This document shows positions 10,774 to 22,338 of a DNA stretch of 64,000 nucleotides, in pieces. The stretch lies in assembly GCA_036927565.1 (NCBI GenBank), contig JAYESD010000005.1, positions 10,446,565 through 10,510,564 on the forward strand. The letters are read 5' to 3'. A program made the position numbers and the translations under genes. The notes below the pieces were generated by a model. That model ran no database searches, had not been told where the DNA came from, and worked only from the letters and a program-made list of their open reading frames with translations. Source of the DNA: Tuctoria greenei (lineage: Eukaryota; Streptophyta; Magnoliopsida; Poales; Poaceae). Each line of letters starts with the position of its first letter. Position 1 is the stretch's first letter.

Positions 10774-11034
10774 GTGGTCATTGGTATGTTTCTCGCCAAC
10801 TCCAACCCCGCGACTATGTTGTTTGATTCTGGAGCATCGCATTCATTCATTGCATCGAAGTATGTTGCCTCTCATATGAAGTTTACTCTATTGGTTAAGT
10901 CTCCTGGAGGAGAGATGAGGACAAATATAGTATGTCCAAAAGTAAGCCTTAGAATAAGGGGGGTAGAGTTCTCCGCCAACCTCATTGTTTTGGATTCTCA
11001 AGGATTGGACTTATACTTGGTATGGACTGGTTGA
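10774..11034 (+). pseudogene. Gypsy-2 aspartic protease
   Basis: This continues the gag frame with the retropepsin motif LFDSGASHSFI, whose DSG triad is intact. A small deletion near 11010 (compare gypsy-3, where LDIILGMEWLRKHNG reads through) shifts the frame, so the remainder lies in the 11022 frame. The protease would cut the polyprotein into its mature parts. Confidence 0.88.
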
Positions 11035-12545
11035 GGAAGCACAATGGAGTTATTGAGTGTGCCACGAAGACGGTGAAGTTGACCAATGAAGAAGGTATCA
11101 CCATAGAATTTGAAGCATCTCAAACCACACCGAAGCAATTGGAGCTGAATCATATGGACGGTGCCGCAATTGAGGAGATTCTGGTGGTGTGTGAATTTTT
11201 GGATGTTTTTCTGGATGATTTGCCAGGTATGCCACCTGATCGAGATATTGAGTTTGTTATTGATTTAATACCTGGAACTGCACCTATAGCTAAGAGGCTG
11301 TATAGGATGCCTCCTATGGAATTAGCGGAGCTCAGAAAGAAGATTCAAGAGCAACTAGAGAGGGGTTTTGTTCGCTCTAATTCTTCACCTTGGGGAGCGC
11401 CCGTGCTGTTTGTGGACAAGAAGGATGGAACCCAAAGGATGTGTGTGGATTACCGAGCTCTCAACGAGGTGACCATCAAGAACAAGTACACCTTGCCACA
11501 CATAGAAGACTTGTTTGATCAGATGAAGGGTGCATGTGTCTTCTCTAAGATTGACTTGAGGTCAGGATACTTTCAAATGAAGATTAGACCATCAGACATA
11601 CCCAAGACAGCGTTTAGGACGCGGTATGGATCTTATGAGTACACCGTGATGTCTTTTGGATTGACAAATGCACCTGCCTACTTTATGTACCTCATGAATA
11701 AGGTCTTCATGGAGTACTTGGATAGATTCGTCGTGGCGTTTATTGATGACATTATGATCTAATCAAAGGATGAGAAGGAACATGAGGAACACTTGAGGCT
11801 TACATTGTAGAAATTGAGGGAGCATCAATTGTATGCCAAGTTGAAAAAGTGTTAGTTTTGGTTGAAAGAGGTGTCGTTTTTAGGTCATATCATCTCAGGA
11901 GGAGGAGTATCGGTTGACCCCGGAAAAGTGAGAGACGTGTTGAAGTGGGAACCACCGCAAAATGTCAAGGAAATAAGGAGTTTTCTTGGGATGGCTGAAT
12001 ATTACCGTGGGTTCATAAAGGACTTTTCCAAGATAGCCAAGCCAATGACGGAATTGCTAATGAAGGGAAAGACATTCCAATGGACTCAAGCTTGTCAAGA
12101 AAGTTTTGAGGAGTTGAAGAAGAGGTTAACTACAGCCCCAGTTTTGATATTGCCGGATGTAAGCAAGAGTTTTGATATTTATTGTGACGCATCGAGACAA
12201 GGACTTGGATGTGTGCTCATGCAAGAAGGTCAAGTAGTAGCCTATGCATCGAGAAAATTGAAGAAACATGAGCAGAATTACCCAATGCATGATCTTGAAC
12301 TAGCAGCCGTGGTACATGCATTGAAGATTTGGAGACATTATATCCTTGGACATAGGTGTGAAATTTATACGGATCATAAGAGTTTGAAGTATATTTTCAC
12401 ACTAACGGATCTGAATTTGAGGCAACGGAGATGGTTGGAGCTCATCAAGGATTATGACTTGGGAATCAATTATCATCCAGGAAAGGCTAATGTAGTGGCC
12501 GATGCTTTGATTAGAAAAGGAGTAAGTAATAAACTCAGAGTTTGA
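11022..12545 (+). pseudogene. Gypsy-2 reverse transcriptase and RNase H
   Basis: The frame encodes the RT fingers and palm (VDYRALNEVTIKNKY, FSKIDLRSGYFQMKI), the catalytic box FIDDIMI near 11745, the connection (VSFLGHIISGGG) and RNase H (YCDASRQGLGCVLM, EIYTDHKSLKYI). In-frame stops at 11760 and in the 11805-11855 stretch and a TGA at 12543 break it. Gypsy-3 keeps sense codons at the first site (YSKDEKEHEEH), which shows these are recent lesions in this copy. Confidence 0.9.
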
Positions 12546-12548
12546 GAG

Positions 12549-13435
12549 TTGCCATCCGAGTTATGTAAGGAGTTCGAACGGTTGAACCTCAGATTTGTGA
12601 ATGAGATGGGAATAATGGAGTTAAATCCAACCCTAGAGAAAGAAATTCGAGAAGCACAAGCCATAGATGAAGAGATCAAGGAAATCAAGAAAAGGACCGA
12701 AGAAGGGAGAGAGTTCAGATTTGATGAAGATGAACATGGTACCTTATGGCTTGGAAAGAGATCGTTGTGCCTAATGTGAAGTATATTCGGGAGACAATAA
12801 TAAAAGAGGCACATGACTCACCATACTCAATTCACCCCGATTGTACTAAGATGTACAAAGACTTGAAGACTTGCTATTGGTGGGATAGCATGAAAAAGTA
12901 CATAGCTGAATATGTAGCATTGTGTGATGTGTGTCAACGAGTCAAGGCGGAACATCAAAGGCCAGCTGGACTATTGCAACCATTAAAGATCCCGGAATGG
13001 AAGTGGGAAGAAATTGGAATGGACTTCATAGTTGGTTTACCACGTACTCAGTCTGGTTATGACTCAATTTGGGTAATTGTGGATCATTTAACCAAGTCAG
13101 CTCATTTTTTCCCTGTGAAGACCAAATATACAGCTACACAATTGGCCGAAATACACATGGAGCATATTGTGTGTCGACAGGGAGTCCCTAAGAAGATAGT
13201 CTCGGATAGAGGTTCTCAATTCACTTCTAGGTTTTGGCAAAAATTGCATGAGACTTTGGGAACGAGGTTGAATTTTAGTTCAGCATATCACCCTCAACCT
13301 GATGGACAAACCGAGAGGACCAATCAAATTTTAGAGGACATGCTAAGAGCTTGTGCTTTAAACATGGGAGAAGTTGGGACAAGAGCTTGCCATACGCGGA
13401 ATTTTCATACAACAATAGTTACCAAGCAATCTTGA
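12549..13435 (+). pseudogene. Gypsy-2 integrase, zinc finger and core
   Basis: The first part is in the 12549 frame and shifts near 12770 to the 12746 frame. It has the H-H-C-C zinc finger (HDSPYSIHPDC...CDVCQRVKAEH) and core residues D in GMDFIVGLP, D in VSDRGSQFTS and E in DGQTERTNQILED. A second frameshift near 13365 moves the rest to the 13351 frame. The enzyme would insert the cDNA into the genome. Confidence 0.9.
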
Positions 13436-14217
13436 AAATGTCACCATATGAAGCGCTTTATGGGAGGAAGTGTAGGACACCTTTGTTATGGAATGAGGCA
13501 GGAGAAACTCAAGTATTTGGTCCGGATGTGTTGCAAGAAGCCAAAAAGCAAGTCCAAATAATTCGTAAAAACTTGAGGGCTGCCCAATCAAGACAAAAGG
13601 GCTATGCGGACAATAGGAGAAGGAAATTAGCCTACGAAGTGGGAGATTTTGTTTACCTCAAGGTGTCACCAATGAGAGGTCAAATGAGGTTTAACATAAG
13701 AGGCAAGCTAGCACCTTGTTATATTGGACCATCCAAGATTTTGGACAAAAGAAGAGAAGTAGCGTATAAGTTGGAGATGCCAGCTCATCTTTCGGACGTC
13801 CATGATGTCTTTCATGTTTCCCAGCTCAAGAAGTGCTTGAGAGTACTGGAAGAACAAGTGCCCATGGAAGGATTGGAACTAGAGGAAGATTTGACTTATG
13901 CCAAACAACCGGTCAAAATTTTGGAAACTAAGGAGAGAGTCACAAGGAACAAGGTGATTCAATGGTGTAAAGTTCAATGGAAGCACCACACAAAAAAAGA
14001 AGCAACATGGGAATTGGAGGATGATCTCAAGAAGGAATTTCCCTATCTCTTGTCTTCCGCGTCGAATCTCGAGGGCGAGATTCATTTTAAGGGGGGTATG
14101 TTTGTAACACCCTCATTTTCATGCATCATGCCTTGCATACACTCATATACATGTTTAACATTAACCCACAACAAGAGGAACGAGTTTAAAATTGATTTGG
14201 AGCAAAACTGCACTTAA
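13351..14217 (+). pseudogene. Gypsy-2 integrase C-terminus and chromodomain
   Basis: This frame covers the integrase C-terminal GPY/F-like region (PCYIGPSKILDKRREVAYKL), the segment HDVFHVSQLKKCL and a chromodomain-like end (VIQWCKVQWKHHTKKEATWE). This is the mark of plant chromoviruses, where the domain is thought to direct integration to heterochromatin. The frame runs past the polypurine stretch and more than 100 bp into the 3' LTR (14103 onward) before it stops. Gypsy-3 shows the same overlap. Confidence 0.9.
14086..14102 (+). other. Polypurine tract of gypsy-2
   Basis: TTTTAAGGGGGGTATGT directly before the 3' LTR, still within the pol reading frame. Confidence 0.7.
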
Positions 14218-14228
14218 AATGCAGGAAA

Positions 14229-14555
14229 GTGCGGACTAGTCCGATTTTACTGAGGACTAGTCCGATTTCTCTCTGACTAAAAACGGACTTGTCCATTTTT
14301 GCTGCGGACTAGTCCAATTTTTCCTCTGGAAACTTTTGGACTTATCCGATTTTGTGCAGACTAGTCTGATATTCCATGAATCCTTGAAAATTTGCTAAGC
14401 CCCTGGACTTTTCCGGACTAGTCCGGTGTCCCAACGGACTTGTCTATTTTCCTCTCTGACTAAAGTCGGACTTGTCCGATTTTAGGCCAGACTTGTCCGA
14501 TTTTTTCTCTCGACAACTTCGGACTAGTCCGGTCCTTTTTGGACTTGTCCGATAT
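14229..14555. repeat. Palindrome array in gypsy-2 3' LTR
   Basis: Twelve recognisable copies, for example near 14229, 14251, 14282, 14304, 14412, 14466, 14487, 14518 and 14539, alternating TA and TT cores. Confidence 0.88.
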
Positions 14556-14719
14556 TTTGCGACTCCGAGTTGACCTTTTGTTTTATGACTTGTTTCTTGG
14601 GTTTCATGTTAAGTGGGCCTAGGGATGTCGTGCCTAACTCTTTTAGAGGTCATGTGGGACCCTAAACCGGCCTCTACTCATCCCAAACTCGAAATCCATC
14701 TAACCCTAGCCTTCACCTC

Positions 14720-14727
14720 TATATAAA
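14720..14727 (+). promoter_or_regulatory. Probable TATA box of gypsy-2 3' LTR
   Basis: TATATAAA at the position matching 7087 in the 5' LTR. Confidence 0.6.
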
Positions 14728-16927
14728 CAACCCCACCCCTTGGCTTGACACCTATTTGCCACTTTTCCACCCCACCCAAACCCTAGTTCGTGGAGAGCCA
14801 CCATCAAGGAGGGAGGAGGAGATCCCAAGCAAGAAGAAGAAGAGGAGGAAACGAAAGAGGATCAAGATCTCCATCAAGCTTTCGTTCTTCATCACCAATT
14901 CATCTCCAAGTTCATCACCAACCCTAGATCATCAAGATTCAAGTGTTACCTCCATGTTTCTTCATTCATTGGAGTTCTAAACACCTGGTATACCTTCTAT
15001 TCTCTTTTCCTTACGTGAATTCAACCCCTAATATCCAAATTTACGTTGATCTAGAAAACCCTAGTTCGCTAGTTCTGCGAAGTGCGGACTAGTCCGGCCT
15101 TTTGCAGACTAGTCCGATTTTGCTGACTAAATTGTGTTGAATTGATTCTGAAAGTAGATTTAATCAAATCCAAACCTGTATAAACTTGTTAAAATCTATT
15201 AGAACTAGTTAGTGATCTTTGAAAGCAATCTATTAACAAGTTCTACCTTGCATTTGTATCAATCATGCATGTCATGTCATATTGAGTAATATTTGTGCAC
15301 TCTTTGATTGTGTTTCTTGTCTTGTATGTTTATTGTGTGGATTAGACGGATTTGCACTAGAGAGTGCCACGGAGGATCTACAGCACCAAGAGTTTGAAGG
15401 CTTTGACCCTAATCAACTGCAAGAGCAAGGCAAGTGTCCTTGAAGCATATTGATCCTGTTTTAAAAATAAATATTTGTTTGCAAAACTGCATGCTGTGTC
15501 AATTTGATGGGAAATCCTATGGTAGGAAGTTTACTAGAATTGTTTAACCACCCTTGTCGCCTGGAATTATGGTAGAGAGTCGGATGGGCTTTTACCTTTT
15601 TGATTCGCTTAATTAATTGGGATGGGAAAACAACACTACACATTTAATTATGCATTAATGATATTTTGGTTAATGTGAACTGGTCAATATGATATGGTAA
15701 TGGGTGATCTAAGCAAGCCCGATATTTGGATGGGTTGGATGTCATGGTGGTTTGATTGCTTTAGATCTAAGGACCGGTTCATGCGAGAATAAGCCTGGAC
15801 TACAGTGCTACCACGAGGCCAAGTATTGGTGTGGCGTAGCTGATTAATTAGGGCTTTGCCAGTGCTATTTGGACCATTAAGGATGCTCGGGGAAGGGGTT
15901 GTCGGATTGGGTTTGTTAATGATTGGTGGGACTACCCTGAGATCCGAATGGCTCAAGAGGGGGCCCTTGGTTGAAGATGTGCTCTGTAGGAGACATCGCC
16001 ACCAGTGAAACCTCAGTGGGGTCTAAATAGGCTAGTAATCCCTTTGTAAAGGCTTTTTTGTGATCTCTTGGCCACACACCAACGGAAGTTTGTAATGTGA
16101 CCGACGGGTCATGGGCATAAGGGAGGTTCTTAGTCACCGAAAGGTGATGAAATCACGAACATGTGGGTAAAGTGTTACAAACTCTGCAGAGTCTAATAAA
16201 ACTATCATGATAGCCGTGCTCCCGGTTATGAGCACCTGGACAACTTCCATAATTAGAGGGAACCTGGTATTGGGACGGTTTTTGGGATGGTTATGGTTGG
16301 TATTATGGTTATGGATGGTTATGAATTGAATTCTGGTATTGAAAATGGATATTGGTATGTGATGATGGATATGGAATATGGACTGGTATTATGATAACTA
16401 TATGGCTTATGATGAGTTTATTTCATGTACATGTAACATATATTGCTTTTCAAATGTTTTAATGTACTTTTCAACACTTAACCATTATTATATTCATCAT
16501 TTGAATCAGCCACATGTCATACTTTCCGCACTTGCTGAGTACAACATGTACTCACTCTTGTAATCCCCCCAAATAGTTGCAGGTGAGGATTGGGAGTTTA
16601 ATGGCGATAATGCGGAGTTCTAGGCCGTGTCTACCGTCAGCTTACCTGTGGTGTTGATTGGAGCTGCGCTATACCATATCGCTTATGCTGCCTAGCTGTT
16701 TAGTTTGCTTATTTAGTTTATTTTCGTTGCATTAGTTGAACTTGTCATTAATATTTATTAGAGTTTGTACTCGAGGATAATATGGTTTGTGCAATAAATT
16801 TGGTTAATTAATCTTGTTCTGTGGTAATTTTCTGTATACTCTTTTGTGATGCACTCGTGTATGTGTGTTGAACATCCTGGGCACACATATGCGTTCACTT
16901 GGTTCATTTTCGAAACCGGGTGTCACA

Positions 16928-17913
16928 CTCCCGTCGAATGAAGTTCTACCACTCAATTGATTGCTTTTGGGGCTTCTGGTGTACAGGCTGTGCGTCGGGA
17001 TAAATCTTCACATTGTGCTCAATCACCTCCCTAGGGCTCCCAGACATTTGCGACGGTAGCCAGGCAAACACATCAACATTAGCCCAGAGGAAAGTGATGC
17101 ACACGAGTTCCTATTTGTTGTTCAAACCTCACGATATACGGGTAGTCTGAGCAGCATCGGAACCAATTTGGATGACTTTAACGGGAACGTCGATGTCGCC
17201 GCTTGGTTGCACACGGGGTGCGGAGGTAGAACCTCGAGGATGAATGCTCGGAGGGTTCGGAGCTGGCTCCTTACCAGATGCTTCCTCTTACACTGTGGTA
17301 AGCGCGTAAAGTTCTTCTAAAGCAGTGACTCCTGTAGTGCAATCTTCGCGGATCCGGAGAACGCCCGCAGGTGTTGGCATCTTCAACACTAAGTAACCAT
17401 AATAGGCGGCAACCATGAACATGTACAAGGCTGGCCTGCCCAAAATGGCGTTGAACGACAGACTGATCTACGCGACATCAAAGACCAACTTCTCGGTTTT
17501 GTAGTTCTCCCAAGTCCTGAAGGTCACTGGAAGTGTGATGGAGCCGAGATGGAGAATGGCCCCCGGACCTACCCCAGAGAAAGGTCGAGAGGGGGAAGGT
17601 CCAAAGGTCTGAGCTGGAGCTTGACGAAGGCTTCAAAGCTTATGAGGTTTAGCCCTGCACCTCCGTCCACCATTACATGGTGAAGTTGGATATTGTTAAT
17701 GGTTGGTGACACCATCAACGGGAGTTGGTCAGCTCCGATCATGTTGCGGGGGCAGTCTGAAGCATCGAAAATGATGGGAGTGTCCATCCACTTATGAGGC
17801 TCCACCCTAGCAGTGGGAGATGCAACGGCCATGTCTGCCGCATTGTCTTGAGGATGCAGCGAGAGGTGATGTCCCAAGAACCACCATAAATGGTGTTCAG
17901 GGTCTTCCGACAC
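16928..17913 (-). pseudogene. Tat-type protease and protease-RT linker
   Basis: The frame 17913-17569 holds the protease signature HHVMVDGGAGLNLISFEAF (the Tat form, DGG instead of DSG). Further down the minus strand, in broken frames, comes SFNAILGRPALYMFM and LVLKMPTP, the conserved segment after the protease, and then the RT N-terminal approach ending at 16928. Stops such as the one at 17569 disable it. Confidence 0.82.
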
Positions 17914-18012
17914 TCGTTGTCAGAGACGTCAGAGTCGTCGTTGACGGTATTGTAGACAATTTTCAGGACCTTCTTGGGGTCCTGAAAACCTAGCTTCTCT
18001 TTAGCTAGAGCT

Positions 18013-18887
18013 TCATCGACTTTTTGTTTTCCTTCCCGTTGGCGGAAAGGAGCTTCTTCCCGGCGCTTGTAGTAGCGCTCGTCGAGGTTCCGGACCTCTC
18101 AGCATTCTTCCAGACTGTGTTTGTCCGTCTTGTGGATCGGACACCACACTTTGGAGCTGCCACCATCGTCTGATGATGGTCGAGGTCGTTTCTCGGGGCA
18201 TGGCCCCCCGACCACCTAGAGCTGTAGCAGCCGCAGCAGTAGGTGCGCCGGCCGTCGGCTTCTTCTTGCCATTGGGCTTCTTTTTCTTTTTGCATCCTCC
18301 AGATGTAGTGGCTTCCATTTTGGAGGACTTCTTGTTGGCCTCCGGAGCTGGCTTGCAGTGCATCTCATGGCCCTCCGTAGCTTTAGCACATTTGTCTGCT
18401 AGGCTGAAGAGTTCCGTGATGCTGGTGACTTCTTTGATTTGTAGCTTCTCCAACATCTTTTTTTGCCCTGAACGCCCTGTCTGAATGCAACAATAACAGA
18501 GGCACTTGAGATGGATGGGATGGTATTGCGTACCTGAGAGAATCGTTGGATAAAGGATCGCAACGACTGTCCCGTTTTTTGCTGGACAGCAAAAAGGTCT
18601 AGTTCAGTACCAGGTCGAGTGTTTGAACTCCCAAAATTGGCAGTGAACTGTTGACATAGCTCCGCCCAACTGTTGATGGAGTCAGGCGGTAGGCTTATAA
18701 ACTAGGACCTAGCGGTCCCGATTAAGGCCACTGGGAAGTAGTTGGCCATCACGGCCTCATCACTCCCCGCTGCAAGTATAGCAGTGGAGTAAATTTGAAG
18801 AAATTCATTGGGATTGACAGTCCCGTCGAATTTCTCTAGTAAATGAGGTCGAAACTTATGTGGCCATCTGACCATGCGTAAGTGCAT
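18013..18887 (-). pseudogene. Tat-type gag, core and C-terminal part
   Basis: The minus strand encodes the retrotransposon gag core: KFRPHLLEKFDGTVNPNEFL, then after a TAG the segment INSWAELCQQFTANF and GQSLRSFIQRFSQVRNTIP. A lysine-rich tail (KKKKKPNGKKKP) follows. The parts lie in more than one frame, with stops between them. This matches gag of RIRE2-like elements. Confidence 0.82.
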
Positions 18888-19070
18888 GGCCAGGGCAGAA
18901 CAACCTCCCCCTACTCCCTGAGGAGCAGGGTTGTCTCGAGCATCTCGCCTCTTGTGAGCACGCTCGATATGGACGCGGCCGTCTTGCTGTCAGTAACGGT
19001 GATCAAGTTCCGACTGTAGATCATGGGTCGGAGTCCTTGTGATGGTGTGGGTGCATCGTGTCCCGGAAGG

Positions 19071-19523
19071 CTACGAGGTCACCTGCTGAGAATTAGCACA
19101 ACGTCGGTGCTGTGACACGTGAGGACCAAGTCTTCCAGACAAGGTTCTACGTTGAGCTGTTGTCTGCCCTGAACGGGAAGGACCTTGGTTGCTGATGCCA
19201 GCAGCTACAGCTGCAATCAGATGGTCAACCTTAGCTCTCCACTGTTCCATAGCACCCTGGGGTGCCCCTGGAGGTGGTGGGTGTTGTAGAAGAGCTCGTG
19301 CGGCGATGAGCACGTGCTCAGGGTTGTTGTTTGTCAATGCAGTGATCGATGCAGATGCCGCATCTTGTCACCCAACATTGTTTGCTAGAATAGATGGCGG
19401 CTGTGGTGCCACAGTGCCTGCTGGAACAATGGCACCCGCTGGCTGCTGCATGTTGGAGGGATTGCCTCCAGCAGGTTGTTCAACGCGATTGCCATTGGAA
19501 GATCCTGCAGCAGAATTCACCAT
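19071..19523 (-). pseudogene. Tat-type gag N-terminus
   Basis: The frame starts at an ATG at 19523 (MVNSAAGSSNG) shortly after the primer region, is interrupted by a TGA near 19368 and continues in frame as NNNPEHVLIAARALLQHP. The start matches MVNSTVGLSNDH of the plus-strand Tat element at 48296, which supports this start choice. Confidence 0.78.
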
Positions 19524-19533
19524 CTTGAGATTT

Positions 19534-19559
19534 CCGAAGCCCCTACCTAGCGCGCTAAA
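19534..19559 (-). other. Post-LTR primer region of Tat element
   Basis: Reads TTTAGCGCGCTAGGTAGGGG on the minus strand directly after the LTR. The plus-strand Tat element has TTTGGCGCGCCAGGTAGGGG at the same place. I do not assign the primer tRNA. Confidence 0.6.
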
Positions 19560-19803
19560 TGTCGAAGTGTAGCAACGACACTTCCCCCCAGTACTACTAA
19601 AGTGTCACCCGCGGAGGTTTTTATTTCGATTGGGGCATGCAAAGATCAGGATTAAGATGGTGAAACGGGAGATTTATGTGGTTCGGTCCGCCTGAGCGTA
19701 ATACCCTACTCCACGGGGTGTGTGTTGTTGTATTGAGAATCACTGGGATGCCTAGTGTATGACTCAGCTTGATCGGCCTCCCCCTGCATCATGCGGTTTG
19801 GTC

Positions 19804-19811
19804 CTTTTATA
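19804..19811 (-). promoter_or_regulatory. Probable TATA box of Tat LTR
   Basis: TATAAAAG on the minus strand; the plus-strand Tat LTR has the same at 48018. Confidence 0.6.
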
Positions 19812-20039
19812 GTCTAAGGACTGACCGTTACATCCTTTATCTGGCCCGACATGTGGCCCTAGCATACTTAATAGCCTAATACACTTTCTATGAGCATTAA
19901 GCGTGGTTAATAGTGTGATAATGTGTCTTAATGCCTGTATTACCCTATTAATAGTGTTCTGATCGTTTGTCATTAATACAACATTAATGACATGTAATCA
20001 GGTCTTGTAACTGCCGCTTTAACTGTCCTTTGAATGTCC

Positions 20040-20340
20040 GTGGTGTTGGAGATCCGCCAGTGTACTCATTGGTGGTGTAGGTTTGGAGGCTCCACACGCG
20101 GCAACTTCAGAACTTCCTCTTGTGGGGAAGTAGCTCCGGAAATGCTATACATGTGTTGACACCGGAGCTTTCCTCTGCTGGGGGTTAGGTCCGTGGTCGT
20201 TATACACGTGTTGATTGCGGAGCTTCCCTATATTGGGACTTAAGGTCCAGGCTTACATTACAGGTGTCAATCCCCGAGGCTACCCATATGAGGGAAACGG
20301 GTCCGGTGTAGTATGACGTGTGTGGCCTGAGGAGACTTTC
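20040..20340. repeat. LTR minisatellite with GGAGCTT and ACGTGT motifs (Tat LTR)
   Basis: Imperfect tandem units of about 60-65 bp, each with a GGAGCTTCC-like block and an ACACGTGTT-like block. Related arrays lie in the other two Tat LTRs at 46255-46600 and 47540-47740. Confidence 0.75.
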
Positions 20341-20415
20341 AACTTTGACAGGTGGAACTCTCTTGCACTTCTTGTTGTACCATGGGGTACCCGGTACGCA
20401 GGGTACCGACAACAC

Positions 20416-21410
20416 TCCTTAGGATTGGCTTGAAATCTTGCACACAAGCACACATTCAACATAATATCAGGCCTATATGCACACAAGTAAAGTAGGGATC
20501 CAATCATGGAGCGATATACCTTTTGATCCATGTTTGGTCCATCTTCATTTAGATCCAAGTGTCCATTTGTTGCCATGGGAGTCTTTATTGGCTTCTTCTT
20601 GTCCATTCCAAACTTCTTGAGTATGTCTTGAGTATACTTGGTTTGGCTTATAAACGTCCCTTCCTTTTGTTGCCTAACTTGGAATCCCAAGAAGTATTTC
20701 AGCTCTCCCATCATGGACATCTCAAACCTATCTGTCATAATCTTACTAAATTCTTTACAAAAGGATTTGTTAGTTAAACCAAAGATAATGTCATCAACAT
20801 AAATTTGACAAATAAAAATATCATTGTCAAAGTTCTTTGTAAACAACTTATAATCTGCTTTACCAATTTTAAAACCATTTTAAATTAAGAAATCTCTAAG
20901 ACACTTATACCAAGCTCTAGGAGCTTATTTAAGGCTGTAGAGAGCCTTACGCAGTTTGAACACGTGGTCGGGGAACTCTTGATCTTCGAATCTGTGGGGT
21001 TGCTCCACGTACACCTCCTCCTTGATTGGTCCGTTGAGGAAGGCACTTTTCACATCCATTTGATATATCTTGAAATCATGGTGAGTAGCATACACAAGTA
21101 ATATTCTAATCGATTCAAGCCTAGCTACAGGAGCAAAGTTTTTGTCGAAATCCAAACCTTCGACTTGTGAATACCCTTTGGTCACAAGTCGTGCCTTGTT
21201 CCTTGTCACCACCCCGTGTTCGTCTTGCTTGTTGCGGAAGACCCATTTGGTGCTGACGACGTTGAACTTGGTTCTTTCGACGAGTTCCCACACCCCATTC
21301 CGTTTGAAGTTGTTAAGTTCTTCTTGCATTGCCACCACCCAATCCGAATCTTCCAATGCATCCTCAATCTTGCGCAGTTCCAAAAAAGGATACAAAAGAG
21401 TAATGTTCAC
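20416..21410 (-). pseudogene. Copia-2 reverse transcriptase
   Basis: Contains DWVVAMQEELNNF, VKSAFLNGPIKEEVYVEQ, the catalytic box YVDDIIFGL around 20780 and LKYFLGFQVRQQ. Stops near 20925 and 20880 split it. It ends abruptly at 20416 where the Tat LTR starts; the missing RNase H part would lie beyond the Tat element, left of the window. Confidence 0.9.
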
Positions 21411-22335
21411 AAAAGTTAGAGATTCGAGATCTAGTAGTTACTCCCTTTTGGATGTCACCAATTATGTTGTCGATTGGGTGATCTCTTTGGACACATTGGT
21501 GTACTCTTGGGTGCGGCACTTGCAGTTTTCTATCTTCATGATCGTCTTCTTCTCCCCCTAGATAGTTGCCTTCATTGGTCTGTTGATCATCTCCGTCTTC
21601 TTGAGGTTGATCTTGTGTAGAAGCTCCCCCTTGATCATTTATCTCCACTTGTGTTTCATATTCATCACTCGCATTTGGAGGTGGCGCTTGTGGTCGAACA
21701 TCGCCCAATGCCATTCTTCTCAACGCTTGACATGGAGCTTCTTCTCTATCTAGCACACATTGATCAACTTGCTCTTCTTGAGAGCCGTTAGTTTCATCGA
21801 ACACTACGTCACGTGCTACTTCAACAAGCCCAGAGACCTTGTTGAAGACATGATACGCGTAAGAGTTTGAATCATAGCCAAGCAAGAAACCTTCATTGGA
21901 CTTCGAAGCGAACTTTGAAGTCCTAGGCTTCTTGTTCAGAATATGACATTTAGAAACCAAAACTCAAAAATAGGAAATATTAGGCTTGTTACCGGTGAGT
22001 AGTTCATATGATGTCTTCTTGAGTAGGCGATGAAGATAGAGTCAGTTTATGGCGTGACAAGCGGTGTTGACCGCTTCAGCCCAAAACAGATCCGATGTCT
22101 TGTACTCATCAATCATTGTCCTTGCCATCCCTATGAGGGTTTGGTTCTTCCTATCGGCTATTCCGTTTTGTTGAGGGGAGTACGGTGCTGAAAATTCATG
22201 TTTTATGCCTTCTTCGTCTAGGTACTCCTCAACTTGGGTGTTCTTGAATATTTTTCTGTTGTCACTTCGTATATTCTTGATTGTCAATAAGAATTCGTTT
22301 TGGGCACGCTTGAGAAAATTCTTGAGGGTTCCTTG
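21364..22335 (-). pseudogene. Copia-2 integrase core end and linker
   Basis: The frame around 22287-22042 holds the end of the integrase core: NIRSDNRKIF, then SAPYSPQQNGIADRKNQTL. The conserved catalytic Glu of the NGxxER box is Asp here. The frame 21960-21364 is the integrase C-terminus (SKSNEGFLLGYDSNSYAYHV) and an acidic, Gln-rich linker to RT. A stop near 22040 and the frame change at about 21400 separate the pieces. Confidence 0.85.
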
Positions 22336-22338
22336 AGT

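Larger units (their letters stand above)
6469..16927 (+). mobile_element. Full-length Tekay-type (chromovirus) gypsy element (gypsy-2)
   Basis: Two LTRs (6469-9298 and 14103-16927) flank a primer binding site, gag, protease, RT, RNase H, integrase and a C-terminal chromodomain, in the order of a Ty3/gypsy chromovirus. LTR ends are TGTAACACC...GGGTGTCACA. Flanking 5-mers are CTCGT and CTCCC, so the target duplication has decayed or is uncertain. The coding part has several stops and frameshifts, so the copy is dead. Gypsy-3 (29317-39697) is the same family in the opposite direction and 41885-44519 is a solo LTR of it. Confidence 0.95.
14103..16927 (+). repeat. 3' LTR of gypsy-2
   Basis: About 2.83 kb, very similar to 6469-9298 with scattered base changes. 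It carries its own palindrome array (14229-14555) and TATA box. Confidence 0.93.
16928..20415 (-). mobile_element. Tat/RIRE2-like gypsy element, 5' part
   Basis: On the minus strand this part reads 5' LTR (20415-19560), gag, protease and the start of RT. RT continues at 6468-6079 beyond the gypsy-2 insertion. The remaining 3' part lies left of the window. The LTR begins TGTCGGTACC at 20415, directly abutting copia-2 pol sequence, so the Tat element inserted into copia-2. Confidence 0.88.
19560..20415 (-). repeat. 5' LTR of Tat element
   Basis: On the minus strand it runs TGTCGGTACCCTG (20415) to CTTCGACA (19560), 856 bp. It has a TATAAAAG box at 19811-19804 and about four imperfect repeats of some 60 bp between 20040 and 20340. 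Confidence 0.85.
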
